A program made the position numbers and the translations under genes. From JADJRG01 sp964474905 (GTDB lineage: Bacteria > Myxococcota_A > Polyangia > Nannocystales > Nannocystaceae): DNA of 64,000 nt. The notes beneath the pieces are model-generated. The model saw only the letters and a list, made by a program, of their open reading frames with translations, was not told the DNA's origin and did not search any database. Positions 8,294 through 16,587 of the stretch are shown piece by piece; the stretch's first letter is position 1, and every line of letters begins with the position of its first letter. The stretch is from assembly GCA_964474905.1 (NCBI GenBank), contig CAYYUP010000001.1, forward strand, positions 1-64,000, in the 5' to 3' direction.

Positions 8294-10657
8294 TCAGCGG
8301 GCAAGCGCGAGGCCGCGGCTCGTCTCGAGCTTGAGTTCGTCGTCGCTGACGATGATGTCGAGACGCAGTCCGGCCCGGATCCGGCCGCGGAGAACAGCAT
8401 CGGCGATCAGCGGCTCGACCATGCGCGCCAGGAGGTGGCGGAGCGGGCGGGCGCCCAGGGTTGCGTCTTCGCCACAGCGATCGATCAGCAGATCACAGGC
8501 CTCGTCGCTGAGCTGGTACTGGATGCCGCGCTCGGTGAAGAGGCGCTCGCTCGAACTCTTGACCAGACGGTGGCAGATGCGGGCGAGTTCGCGGCGGTCG
8601 AGGGGATGGAGGATGAGCGGCGCCTCGATGCGGTTCCAGAGTTCGGTCGGGAAGGCGGAGCGGGCGGCTGCGAGTACGGCTTCTTCGTCGAGTCGGGGAC
8701 CGCTTGCGTCGCCTCCGCGACCGCGATGGCGACGGGGTGCCGCCTTGATCAGGTTTTCGCCGCCGAGGTTCGAGGTCATGATGATCAGCGCGTGACGAAA
8801 GTCGATGGTGCGCCCGCGGCCGTCGGTCAGCCGACCCTCGTCGAAGACCTGCAGCAGGAGCTGGTGCACGTCGCGGTGGGCTTTCTCGATTTCGTCGAGC
8901 AGGATCACGCAGTGGGGTTGCTTGAGCAGCGGGTCGGTGAGCGCACCGCCCTGCTCGTGGCCGATGTAGCCCGGTGGCGCGCCGACGATCCGAGCGACCG
9001 CGTGGGCTTCGGCGTACTCGCTCATGTCGAGGCGGAGCATTGCGTCGCTTCGATCAAAGAGCGCCGCTGCCAACGACTTGGCGATCTCGGTTTTGCCGAC
9101 GCCGCTGGGGCCAAGCAGCAGCGCCGAGATCACCGGTCGCTGGGAGCCGAAGCCGGCGCGGTTGCGACGGACTAGCTGAGCGATGGTGTGCAGGACATCT
9201 TCGTGACCGACGACGCGGCGGCCAAGCTCGGCCTCGAGGTCGAGCATGTCTTGACCTCCCTGGCCCTGCACCCGCTCGCGGGGGACCCCAGTGCGCTCGC
9301 AGACGATGTCGACCCAGGTCTCGCGGTGGACCCTCTCGTCACCTTCGCGGGCGACTCGGGCGCAGCTCAGATCTAGGAGATCGAGCGCTCGGCCGGGCAG
9401 CGCTAAGGGTCCGCCAAGGAAGTCGACTGCCAGGCGGGCGAGTTCCCCGAGATGAGCGTTGGGGGCCAAGCGGACCCCGTGCTCTTCGATGATCGCGGGG
9501 GCTGCGATCTTGACGGCGGCCCGCAAGTCGTCGCCCTCGAGCGTCGGCATGTCGATCACATCGAGCGTCGCGCCGAGCCCGGGCAGCCACGATGCCAGAC
9601 GGCCTCGGCCTTCGTGCGAGAGGATCGTTAAGACCGGAGGCCGGCCGCTGGTCCAGATCTGGCTGAGTACGCCGAGGAACTCCGGCGGCGCATCGGCGAG
9701 CAGGCGATCGAGGTCGTCGAGGATGGCGACGCCGGAGTTCTTGGCGACGATCGACAGGTCTCGCCGCAGCTCGACCTCGGTGGTGTAACTCGGGGCGCTC
9801 AGGTGAAAGACGGGGCGGTCCAGGACTCGTGCGAGATGGGATGCGACCAGCGAGCGGCCGCTGCCACGGGCGCCCAGGAGGAGCGGCGGCCTGGGTGAAC
9901 GGCGGAGCAGCGAGTCTGCGAGACGAGCGAGCAACGCCTCATGCCCGTGCAGCGGCTGAAGTTCGGCGGGATCGATCGCCTGGATCGCGGGACGCCGCTG
10001 TTTCTCGGTCGCGACACTCTCGTCGTTATCTGCAGGGCGGCTCTCGACCGGCGCCCGATCGTCGGGCTCGATCTGCTCGCTGCGAGGGTCCTGCGGGTTG
10101 TTGGGCTCGCTGTGCTGGCGACGTCGGCCTTGGCCTCCGCCGAGCACAGGTTGCGAGCGGCGGCGGGGTTGCGCAGCAGTGCTCGTGCTCGTGCTCGCTT
10201 CGCTGCGATGGCTCGGCTCTGAGCGCACGCTCTGGCGCATTGGCCTCGCGTTTGGGCTCTGCAATGTGGTCGGGCCGAGCACTCGCATCTGCTCGATCAC
10301 ACGCTTGCGAAGGTGCGCTCCGGCGATCCCAACCCGCTCGAGGAGCTGGTAGGCGTGGCTCTCGGCGGTACGCACGATGGCCAGGAGCTGGTCGAGTTCT
10401 CCGCGGTTGCGGCTGCCACCGCGCTGCACGAGCCGGAGTCGCCAATCTGCGGGCTCGCTGCTGACCTCGCCGTGCAGCTCTGCGTGATGGTGGGCGAGCT
10501 CTTTATCGCCGACGCCGTACTCGCTGAGGAGCCTGCGCACGGTCTCGTGGGTGCAGAGTTCGATGAGAAGCTCGCAGGAGCAGTGATGCCCGCGGCTCTG
10601 GGGCGCACGTCTTCGGCTCGGGCGCGCACCTGGTTCGAGGGGGCCAGCGAGGCTCAT
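8294..10657 (-). CDS. Clp/Hsp100-like AAA+ ATPase with degenerate first ATPase domain
   Basis: This 787-residue protein has a Clp N-domain-like region (about 30 to 125), a long charged Ser/Arg/Glu linker (about 130 to 225), and two AAA+ modules. In the first module the P-loop reads GARGSGRS (262 to 269), with Arg in place of the catalytic Lys, and the Walker B equivalent is AILDDLD, so it probably does not hydrolyse ATP normally. The second module is intact: GPSGVGKT (516 to 523), VILLDEIEKAH, GYIGHEQGGALTD and the C-terminal small domain. There is no ClpB middle domain. I could not find the IGL/IGF-type loop that ClpA and ClpX use to dock ClpP; that position holds an Arg/Gly-rich stretch. 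It may be a chaperone or a specialised remodeller. It is divergent from the Fe-S gene. Confidence 0.85.
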   Translation of the reverse strand: MSLAGPLEPGARPSRRRAPQSRGHHCSCELLIELCTHETVRRLLSEYGVGDKELAHHHAELHGEVSSEPADWRLRLVQRGGSRNRGELDQLLAIVRTAESHAYQLLERVGIAGAHLRKRVIEQMRVLGPTTLQSPNARPMRQSVRSEPSHRSEASTSTSTAAQPRRRSQPVLGGGQGRRRQHSEPNNPQDPRSEQIEPDDRAPVESRPADNDESVATEKQRRPAIQAIDPAELQPLHGHEALLARLADSLLRRSPRPPLLLGARGSGRSLVASHLARVLDRPVFHLSAPSYTTEVELRRDLSIVAKNSGVAILDDLDRLLADAPPEFLGVLSQIWTSGRPPVLTILSHEGRGRLASWLPGLGATLDVIDMPTLEGDDLRAAVKIAAPAIIEEHGVRLAPNAHLGELARLAVDFLGGPLALPGRALDLLDLSCARVAREGDERVHRETWVDIVCERTGVPRERVQGQGGQDMLDLEAELGRRVVGHEDVLHTIAQLVRRNRAGFGSQRPVISALLLGPSGVGKTEIAKSLAAALFDRSDAMLRLDMSEYAEAHAVARIVGAPPGYIGHEQGGALTDPLLKQPHCVILLDEIEKAHRDVHQLLLQVFDEGRLTDGRGRTIDFRHALIIMTSNLGGENLIKAAPRRHRGRGGDASGPRLDEEAVLAAARSAFPTELWNRIEAPLILHPLDRRELARICHRLVKSSSERLFTERGIQYQLSDEACDLLIDRCGEDATLGARPLRHLLARMVEPLIADAVLRGRIRAGLRLDIIVSDDELKLETSRGLALAR

Positions 10658-10791
10658 GTCTGGACGCTAACAACCGGCGATCGTTGGGGCAAAAAAATCG
10701 CCAGCAGCGGGGTCCGTCGCCTGTGACCCATGCCACGGATGAGCCGCGCGAAGATTGCCGGTTCGCTGGGGATCCGCTAGCTAAGCAGGCT

Positions 10792-11160
10792 ATGGCCGGC
10801 ACCGAAGAGCGCGCAAAACCTCGCCTCCAGATCCTCGTATGCGACGGGCCGAGCTGTGGCGTGACCTACGAAAGCGAGCTCCTAAAAGAGCTGATCGCGG
10901 GCCGTCTCGCCGCCGACGACGATCTCCAGAGGCGTTGCGTGATCGTCGACTACGGCTGTTTTGGCCGCTGCTCTGAGGGACCCAACATGTTTATCCGCGA
11001 ACTCGCCTCGGGGGAGGACGCCGAGCGCGAGCCCGATCCCGATGAACTCGAGACTCCGCGGGGTTTTTATCCCTCGATGGATGCGGCAAAGGTCGAGCGT
11101 ATTGTCACCGAGCACTGCAGCCGCGGCCTGCCAGTCGAAGAGTTGCTCGAGGACTACTGA
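10792..11160 (+). CDS. thioredoxin-like [2Fe-2S] ferredoxin
   Basis: A small protein of the (2Fe-2S) ferredoxin/NuoE-like fold. It begins with a beta strand followed by CDGPSCG, then carries VDYGCFGRCSEGPNMFI and ends with a segment around YPSMDAAKVERIVTEHC and LPVEEL, the typical order for this family. The four likely cluster ligands are the two Cys of CDGPSCG and the two of CFGRC. I chose the ATG at 10792 (MAGTEERAKPRLQIL) because it starts just before the first strand. A TTG at 10684 would add 36 residues of non-conserved sequence. Its partner is unknown. The divergent Clp-like gene starts 134 bases away. Confidence 0.82.
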   Translation: MAGTEERAKPRLQILVCDGPSCGVTYESELLKELIAGRLAADDDLQRRCVIVDYGCFGRCSEGPNMFIRELASGEDAEREPDPDELETPRGFYPSMDAAKVERIVTEHCSRGLPVEELLEDY

Positions 11161-11180
11161 CCACGGACCCGTGCGACGGC

Positions 11181-12095
11181 TCAGGCTTGGAGCGGCGGAT
11201 CGAGCGGGATCCAGAAACGAAAGCGCGAGCCGGAGCCCAACTTGGAGGCGACGCTGATGTCACCGCCGAGGCGCTGGCAGAGCCTCCGCGTGAGTGCGAG
11301 GCCGAGGCCGGTGCTGCCGAAGTGTCGCCGGGTCGCGGCCTGATGCGTCTTGCCGAAGCGGCGGAAGATTTTCGGCAAATCCTCGGCGGCGATACCGATC
11401 CCGGAGTCGCGGACCTCGATGATCAGGTAGAGCGACTCGCCGCGGATCTCGGGGAACGCCTCGACCCGGATCTGACCGTCGTAGGTGAACTTGCTGGCGT
11501 TGCTCAGGAGGTTGTGCAGGATCTGGCGGAGGCGAGTGTGATCGGTGTGCACCGTGGCAGCGGTGTCGGCGATGTCGATCTCGAGGCGGTTGCGGTTGGC
11601 CTCGAGCTGGGGGCTGATGATCTCCGCGACCGTCGCAAAGAGCGGTCCTATCGCGACCTCTTCGAGGTGAATCTCGAGATCGCCGGACTCGACCTTCTCA
11701 AGATCCTGGAGATCGTTGAGGAGGACCATCAGATAGTTGCCAGCGCTGAGGATTCGGTGGCCGTCGTGGGCGAGGTCTTCGAGTTCGAGTGCGGCGAGGT
11801 CCTCGGTGAGCATTTCGCCGTAGCCGATGATCGCGTCGAGAGGCGTGCGTAGTTCGTGGCTGAGCGCGGCGACAAAGAGCGACTTAGTGGTATTTGCGTG
11901 TTCTTCTGAGTCCCGTGCTTCTCGGAGTTCTGCGCTCTGCTCCTCTAGCAGCGCCTCGAGTTCGGCAGCGCGTCGCTTGAGCTCGAGGTTGGCCTCGTAG
12001 AGCGAGCGGGTCTTGCTCTCGACGTATCGCTCTGCCTCTGCGCGGGCCCGATCGACGCGAGCGAGGCGATGGCGGAGGGCTTCTACCTTGTCCAT
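11181..12095 (-). CDS. soluble histidine kinase paired with H-NOX
   Basis: The protein has no transmembrane segment. Residues 1 to about 70 are a charged coiled coil. A HisKA domain follows with SHELRTPLDAIIGYGEML, phosphoacceptor His80. The HATPase domain has the N box HNLLSNASKFT, G1 DSGIGI and G2 GSTGLGLALTRRL. It ends after the ATPase domain with no receiver domain. Its ATG is 9 bases after the stop of the H-NOX gene on the same strand, so the two are almost certainly one transcript. H-NOX proteins elsewhere inhibit or activate an associated kinase on NO binding, so this kinase is the likely output of the gas sensor. No response regulator gene lies nearby. Family certain; partner role inferred. 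Confidence 0.92.
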   Translation of the reverse strand: MDKVEALRHRLARVDRARAEAERYVESKTRSLYEANLELKRRAAELEALLEEQSAELREARDSEEHANTTKSLFVAALSHELRTPLDAIIGYGEMLTEDLAALELEDLAHDGHRILSAGNYLMVLLNDLQDLEKVESGDLEIHLEEVAIGPLFATVAEIISPQLEANRNRLEIDIADTAATVHTDHTRLRQILHNLLSNASKFTYDGQIRVEAFPEIRGESLYLIIEVRDSGIGIAAEDLPKIFRRFGKTHQAATRRHFGSTGLGLALTRRLCQRLGGDISVASKLGSGSRFRFWIPLDPPLQA

Positions 12096-12104
12096 AATCG
12101 GCCT

Positions 12105-12647
12105 CTACTTCCGGTGTAGGGTGAAGATCACGTGGGTATTGTGCTCGCCCGAGATGTCCTCTTGGCGGACCTCGATCGACTCATTGAAGTGCTTGATGGA
12201 GGCGGCAATGAGTCCGGTTGCGAGGTAGGCGAGGCCGCGTTTGGATCGATACTCGAGGAGCAAATCGCCGAGGATAGGCTCTGAGCAAGCGAATGTCGGC
12301 AGCTCCGCGTCGGCGTAGAGCTTGCGCACCTCGATGTGGATCTCGTCTTCGATCCGACGCAGCAGATCGTAGGTCCCGTCGATGTCGGCAAAAAAACCGC
12401 GGTGGCTGCGGAGAAAGGCCTGAAAGAGGTGGATGCCGAGGTCTCGGGTGAAGGCCGCTGTCGAGATCTCGAGGCGCAGAGAAAATGCGGCGATGAGGGT
12501 GCTCAGCTCATCGTCGGAGTAGGTCCCGACCGAGGTATAGGCGCCCTCTGATGGCAGTTTGCAGGAGCGAATCACCTCCTCGACGATCTCGGTTGAGAGG
12601 GCGCTCTCCGCCATCGACAGCAGCTCAGTGAAGATTATTCCTTTCAC
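12105..12647 (-). CDS. hnoX: H-NOX heme nitric oxide/oxygen sensor protein
   Basis: Stand-alone heme-binding gas sensor of 180 residues, the usual length. It begins with the family N-terminus MKGIIFTELL. It carries the conserved DEIHIEVRKLYADAELPTF segment in which His104 is the expected proximal heme ligand, and the YxSxR heme-propionate motif (Y133, S135, R137 in EYRSKRG). The start is GTG at 12647, preceded by a strong GAGGGGGA Shine-Dalgarno. The open frame continues upstream through the N gap, but that extension has no H-NOX similarity and should be ignored. Whether it binds NO only or also O2 cannot be settled: I see no certain distal Tyr. The downstream histidine kinase is its probable partner. 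Confidence 0.93.
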   Translation of the reverse strand: MKGIIFTELLSMAESALSTEIVEEVIRSCKLPSEGAYTSVGTYSDDELSTLIAAFSLRLEISTAAFTRDLGIHLFQAFLRSHRGFFADIDGTYDLLRRIEDEIHIEVRKLYADAELPTFACSEPILGDLLLEYRSKRGLAYLATGLIAASIKHFNESIEVRQEDISGEHNTHVIFTLHRK

Positions 12648-12888
12648 AGATCCCCCTCTGCAACGCTTGTCGCCGCGTGCTGGATCAAGTGTACACGCGG
12701 CCGCCGAGATTCGGGCCACACGGCCGCCGCTTCGCCCGTTCACTTGCGCGCTGGGTACATGTTTGTAGGGCCATGTCGTGACGTGCCACCGATCTGGGGT
12801 CCGCGCGTCTGTCTGGAGGAGCAGCTGGTTTCGAGCCTTGGCGGACCATGATCGCGCTGCGCTGATCGTGCGGAGTAGGGGCCTGTGC

Positions 12889-12943
12889 GCGCGCATGCGA
12901 TCGGAGTTTTTGTCGGCAGGTCGGCGGCGCTCGCGAGGCGGCG
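12889..12943 (+). repeat. left copy of 55-bp direct repeat flanking the N gap
   Basis: This 55-base segment is identical to 13044..13098, and the two copies directly border the run of N. An exact shared end of 55 bases is what neighbouring contigs in a de Bruijn graph assembled with k=55 would show, so the duplication is probably artificial. Confidence 0.9.
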
Positions 12944-13043
12944 NNNNNNNNNNNNNNNNNNNNNNNNNNNNNNNNNNNNNNNNNNNNNNNNNNNNNNNNN
13001 NNNNNNNNNNNNNNNNNNNNNNNNNNNNNNNNNNNNNNNNNNN
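12944..13043. other. assembly gap of 100 N
   Basis: One hundred undetermined bases, a standard placeholder for a gap of unknown size. The identical 55-base flanks suggest that the true sequence may contain only one copy and no missing DNA, apart from a possible change in the number of 14-bp tandem units next to the join. The whole non-coding stretch from the H-NOX start (12647) to the nth start (13233) contains the gap and its repeats; I see no gene in it. Confidence 0.97.
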
Positions 13044-13111
13044 GCGCGCATGCGATCGGAGTTTTTGTCGGCAGGTCGGCGGCGCTCGCGAGGCGGCGCT
13101 CGCGAGGCGGC
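13044..13111 (+). repeat. right copy of 55-bp repeat plus 14-bp tandem repeat
   Basis: 13044..13098 repeats 12889..12943 exactly. Within and just after it the 14-mer GCTCGCGAGGCGGC occurs twice in tandem (13084..13097 and 13098..13111). Such a short tandem array could be the reason the assembler broke here. The left copy ends just after the first 14-mer. Confidence 0.85.
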
Positions 13112-13232
13112 GGAGGTCTCTGAGGTTCTCGATCCGCGGACTCAGGTGGGCACTTGGGGCATCCTCGGAGGCCTGTGCGGGGCGAATCAGACGCGTGCTC
13201 CTCGGCGCTTGGCTGCGGTGTAGGATCGCGGC

Positions 13233-13886
13233 ATGAACTCCTCCACGGATGCTGTCGAGATCGATGTGCTCATCTCTCGTCTCCATGAGGCCCACCCCGG
13301 GGCCCGCTACGAGCTCGACTGGGAGACGCCTGAGCAGCTCTTGGTCGCGACGATCCTCGCGGCGCAGTGTACGGACGAGCGGGTGAATCGGGTGACCAAG
13401 GAACTCTTTGTGACCTACCCGGATGCTGCTGCATTCGCCGCTGCCGAGCGCGAGGAACTCGAGCTGGCGATCAAGGCGACCGGATTTTTTCGCCAAAAAG
13501 CGAAGACCGTGCAACGGGTCTGTCAGGCGTTGGTCGAGCACCACGGCGGCGAGGTTCCGCGCTCGATGAAGGCGATGGTCGGGCTCCCGGGCATCGGTCG
13601 CAAGAGCGCCAACGTTGTCCTCAACACAGCGTTTGACATGGCGACCGGGATCATCGTCGATACCCATGTTGGCAGGGTTGCACCGCGCATGGGGCTGTCG
13701 ACGGCGAAGAAGGCGGACCGGATCGAGCGCGATCTTATGGCTCTTGTGCCAGAGTCGGAGTGGACGTTTTTTGGTCCGGCAATGGTGCTTTTTGGACGCT
13801 ATACCTGCACCGCGCGTGCGCCGAAGTGCGAGGCATGTGTGATGGCGGATGCCTGCCCGAAGGTCGGCGTAGAAGGGTCGCGGTAA
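13233..13886 (+). CDS. nth: endonuclease III (DNA glycosylase/AP lyase)
   Basis: Base-excision repair enzyme removing oxidised pyrimidines and nicking the abasic site. The 217-residue protein shows the helix-hairpin-helix LPGIGRKSANVV with catalytic Lys124, and IIVDTHVGRV with catalytic Asp143. The C-terminal 4Fe-4S loop is Cys192-x6-Cys199-x2-Cys202-x5-Cys208. ILAAQCTDERVN matches the family's ILSAQxTDxxVN block. The start at the ATG 13233 gives a normal N-terminus. It stands alone, 83 bases before the next gene. Confidence 0.96.
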   Translation: MNSSTDAVEIDVLISRLHEAHPGARYELDWETPEQLLVATILAAQCTDERVNRVTKELFVTYPDAAAFAAAEREELELAIKATGFFRQKAKTVQRVCQALVEHHGGEVPRSMKAMVGLPGIGRKSANVVLNTAFDMATGIIVDTHVGRVAPRMGLSTAKKADRIERDLMALVPESEWTFFGPAMVLFGRYTCTARAPKCEACVMADACPKVGVEGSR

Positions 13887-13969
13887 AGGCCCACGAGCCG
13901 AGCGTAGGCGCCCGCCTCAGGGGCCACTGTCACTCTCCTCGCTCGGCTCTAGTGCGCTATGATCGATGT

Positions 13970-14830
13970 ATGGCACGTTGGCTGGTGGTGGTATTGGCCC
14001 TGGGGGTCACGGGCTGCTCGTCCTCGGATCTTGACGATCTTTGCAAGCGGGCGAGTGCCTTGGCGGAGCGGCGGGATGAGTCGCCATCAGCGCGGGTGAA
14101 GGACCTCTTTGAGGGGTGGAAACCCGAATCTAGGCAGGGTCAGGCGATCCAGAAGTCGATGCGTCGGGACGGCGAGATCGCGAGCTACGGGGTCTTTCGC
14201 AAGCTGATCACCAGCAAGGCGAGCACCGCATGGCAGTGTCCGGCGATCGAGCGATTGATGGTCGAGCCGGTGAGGGACGACGCTGATGAACTCTGTCGGG
14301 TGAGCGCCACGATCGCGGTGGACGAGGCCGACTCGAGCACACTCTCTGCGCGCCTGGAGGAGGGGTGGGCCCCGAGCAGTGTCTGGGGTTCAACGGTGCG
14401 CAGCGGTCTGCGACGGGTGCCCAGCGGTGAACTGATGGCCCGCATCGGCGAGTCGTATGCCGACGAAACCGGTAGGCAGTGGAGCTGCCCAGCACTCGTC
14501 GAGATCGTCCGGGTGGCGAGGCGTCATGATTTCGAAAACTGGTGCGAACTCGCGGCCAAGGTCGACGAGGGAGCGACGGGGGGCAAGCCTGTGCACCTCC
14601 GGCGGGCAAAGATGCAGCAGCTCACCGGTAAGCCGCTCGCCTTCAGTTTGGAGGACTTGCGCGGCCTGCAGGAGACGGTCGGGGCGGAGCGATGCCCGGT
14701 GCTAGAGCGGGTCTTGGGGCTCGTCGGCGATCACCGCAAGATCGACGCAGCGGTCGACGACGTGGGCGACGATGAAAACGTCGACAGTGGTGATGACGAC
14801 GACAGCGACGGAGGCGACGAGGGCCGCTAG
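13970..14830 (+). CDS. lipoprotein of unknown function with acidic tail
   Basis: I do not recognise the family. From the ATG at 13970 the protein begins MARWLVVVLALGVTGCSSS, a clear lipoprotein signal with lipobox VTGC, so I prefer this start over an in-frame TTG 210 bases upstream that lies inside nth. The mature part contains scattered Cys residues and three rough repeats of about 70 residues, each with a Trp (W) and a Cys-Pro (QCPAIERL, SCPALVEI, RCPVLERV), which suggests repeated small helical domains. The C-terminus is a long run of Asp, Gly and Glu. The predicted location is a cell-envelope membrane. The downstream gene is convergent, 16 bases away. Confidence 0.8.
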   Translation: MARWLVVVLALGVTGCSSSDLDDLCKRASALAERRDESPSARVKDLFEGWKPESRQGQAIQKSMRRDGEIASYGVFRKLITSKASTAWQCPAIERLMVEPVRDDADELCRVSATIAVDEADSSTLSARLEEGWAPSSVWGSTVRSGLRRVPSGELMARIGESYADETGRQWSCPALVEIVRVARRHDFENWCELAAKVDEGATGGKPVHLRRAKMQQLTGKPLAFSLEDLRGLQETVGAERCPVLERVLGLVGDHRKIDAAVDDVGDDENVDSGDDDDSDGGDEGR

Positions 14831-14846
14831 GCTCTCCGGTGGTCGC

Positions 14847-16571
14847 TCAGGCCAGCGGCTCGCGGATACTGCCGAGGACGATCCCGCGGGTTGCGAAGTC
14901 CGCGAAGAGACCGCTCATACGCCCAAGAACCTCATCGTTGAGGTCGAGGCCGATCGCGGAGGTGCCGCGGATCAATGCCTGTTTAACGGTCTCTCCAGAC
15001 AGTAGAAGATCGCTGATGGCCGCCGCGAGCGGGCTGAGGTGGAGAAAGCGGACCTCGTGTTCGTCATCGCGATAGATCAGCAGCGCGGTCGCCTTAACCT
15101 GCGCTGGCGTGCGATCGTCGCAATCCTCGGGGAGCTGGTGGATCGCGTGGGCGTAACGCTCGATCCGGGCGCTCGGATCAAAGACCAAACGGCTCTCGAG
15201 CGCGAAGGCTTCGCTCATGCCAGCGGGGGGATCTGCGACCGGAGCCGCACTGACGAGCATCTCGACCGATTCGTGGTGCAGCAGATCGACCAGGTAGTCA
15301 GGGACCTCAGGATCGGCGAGCCAACGGGGGCTCACCCAGGCGACCCACTCATCGATGAGTTCGCGGAAGATTCGCGAGCGAGGTCCGGTGTCGGCGAGCC
15401 AGCGGTTGATCCAGTCGGTCCGCGTATCATCGATGCGAGCGAGGGTCCGCGGCAGCATGTCGCTGAGGAGACTGTGGATTGAGCTGCGTACGAGCTGGCG
15501 ATAGACAGCAATTCGGGGAACTCCCATCGCCTTGAGAGCAGCCTGTGTGCTGTCTTCATGGTCAGGTTCGGTGCGCAAAGAATCGCCAGCCGGGAGATCG
15601 AGGAGTCGCCGCGCGAAGCTTCGTTGGAGTGCACCTAAGTCGTCTAAGCCGCGATCAGGTGCCTCGCTGCGGCGGCCTGGGCCCGGGTGGAGAGTGCCCT
15701 TGTGAAAGGTCTCGAGGGCGCGCTCGTAGGTGAGCTGGAGTTTCTCGACTTCACGGCCGAGATCTGAGAGCGCTGGGATCTTGTTGTCGCGCTCGTAGAT
15801 CACCGGCAGGGGTCCAGTCCTGGCGATCACCCAGGCCATCAAGGCCTCGACCTCGGCTGGCACGCTGGTCCCGTGGGTATCGATGATGAGCCCGTCGTAG
15901 CGATCAGCGAAGCGCTCGCCGCCGGCGACGTGGAGTTGGATCACTCGGGAGAGGTCGAGACCCTCGAGGTAGACATAGGGATCAAAGCCGTGGTTTTGGG
16001 CATTGACGAGTACGTTGTTGACGTCGAGTAGCAGCTTGCAATCGGCCCTCTCCAGGAGCTCGGCGAGGAGGTCGCGCTCGGCGATGCCCATGATCGCGGA
16101 CTCGCTCGGAGACCAGCCGGGGGAGCCGTAGTAGCTGATATTTTCGACCGAGAAGGGGCGGCCCAGCAGGTCCTGTACCCGGCGGATGCGGTCACTGACA
16201 GCTGGCACGATCCGGCGATCGACGGGCAGGGGCAGGAGGTCGTGGAGGCAGCGGCGATCGGCATCGCTCCAGCACAGGTGATCGCTGTGACGCGCGGCCC
16301 CGAGGTTGTCGAGAGTGCAGCGGAGGTCGCGGATATAGCCCGGTTCAAGTGCCTCTTCGCCGCCGATCCCGAGCATCAAACCGTGGGTCAGGATCGGGTA
16401 GTCGGCGGCGACCGCCTCGAGGGCACTGGGGAAGTAGCCGCCCCGACGGATGTAGTTCTCGGGAGAAATTTCGAAGAAGCGGATCGAGGCGGGTGCGTTG
16501 CCCTCGGCGACCTCGTCGATGAACGCCCAGCGGAGCCCTAGGCCGACACCCGTGGGTGAGTTTGTGTCCAT
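14847..16571 (-). CDS. MNIO (DUF692) RiPP-modifying enzyme fused to DUF2063 partner domain
   Basis: Residues 1 to about 285 are a multinuclear non-heme iron oxygenase of the DUF692/MbnB/BufB/HvfB family, which oxidises Cys residues of peptide precursors. The metal-site motifs are present: LTHGLMLGIGG (His63), ARHSDHLCW (His98), SVENISYYG (Glu143), LLLDVNNVLVNAQNHG (Asp183, Asn186), QLHVAG (His214), DTHG (Asp231, His233) and YERDNKIP (Glu260). From about residue 315 a DUF2063 (BufC/HvfC-like) domain follows (LQRSFARRLLD; YRQLVRSSIHSLLSDMLPRTL), then a C-terminal domain. BufB and BufC are usually separate proteins. I chose the ATG at 16571: it has a GGAG Shine-Dalgarno, whereas the upstream ATG at 16640 lies inside the precursor gene. 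It starts 16 bases after the second precursor's stop. Confidence 0.93.
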   Translation of the reverse strand: MDTNSPTGVGLGLRWAFIDEVAEGNAPASIRFFEISPENYIRRGGYFPSALEAVAADYPILTHGLMLGIGGEEALEPGYIRDLRCTLDNLGAARHSDHLCWSDADRRCLHDLLPLPVDRRIVPAVSDRIRRVQDLLGRPFSVENISYYGSPGWSPSESAIMGIAERDLLAELLERADCKLLLDVNNVLVNAQNHGFDPYVYLEGLDLSRVIQLHVAGGERFADRYDGLIIDTHGTSVPAEVEALMAWVIARTGPLPVIYERDNKIPALSDLGREVEKLQLTYERALETFHKGTLHPGPGRRSEAPDRGLDDLGALQRSFARRLLDLPAGDSLRTEPDHEDSTQAALKAMGVPRIAVYRQLVRSSIHSLLSDMLPRTLARIDDTRTDWINRWLADTGPRSRIFRELIDEWVAWVSPRWLADPEVPDYLVDLLHHESVEMLVSAAPVADPPAGMSEAFALESRLVFDPSARIERYAHAIHQLPEDCDDRTPAQVKATALLIYRDDEHEVRFLHLSPLAAAISDLLLSGETVKQALIRGTSAIGLDLNDEVLGRMSGLFADFATRGIVLGSIREPLA

Positions 16572-16587
16572 CAGGGTCTCCGTCGGA

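Noticed and set aside
12648..13667. Minus-strand open frame running from H-NOX through the N gap and across nth
   Set aside because: The part beyond the GTG at 12647 has no H-NOX similarity, is opposite to the clear nth gene and crosses undetermined bases.
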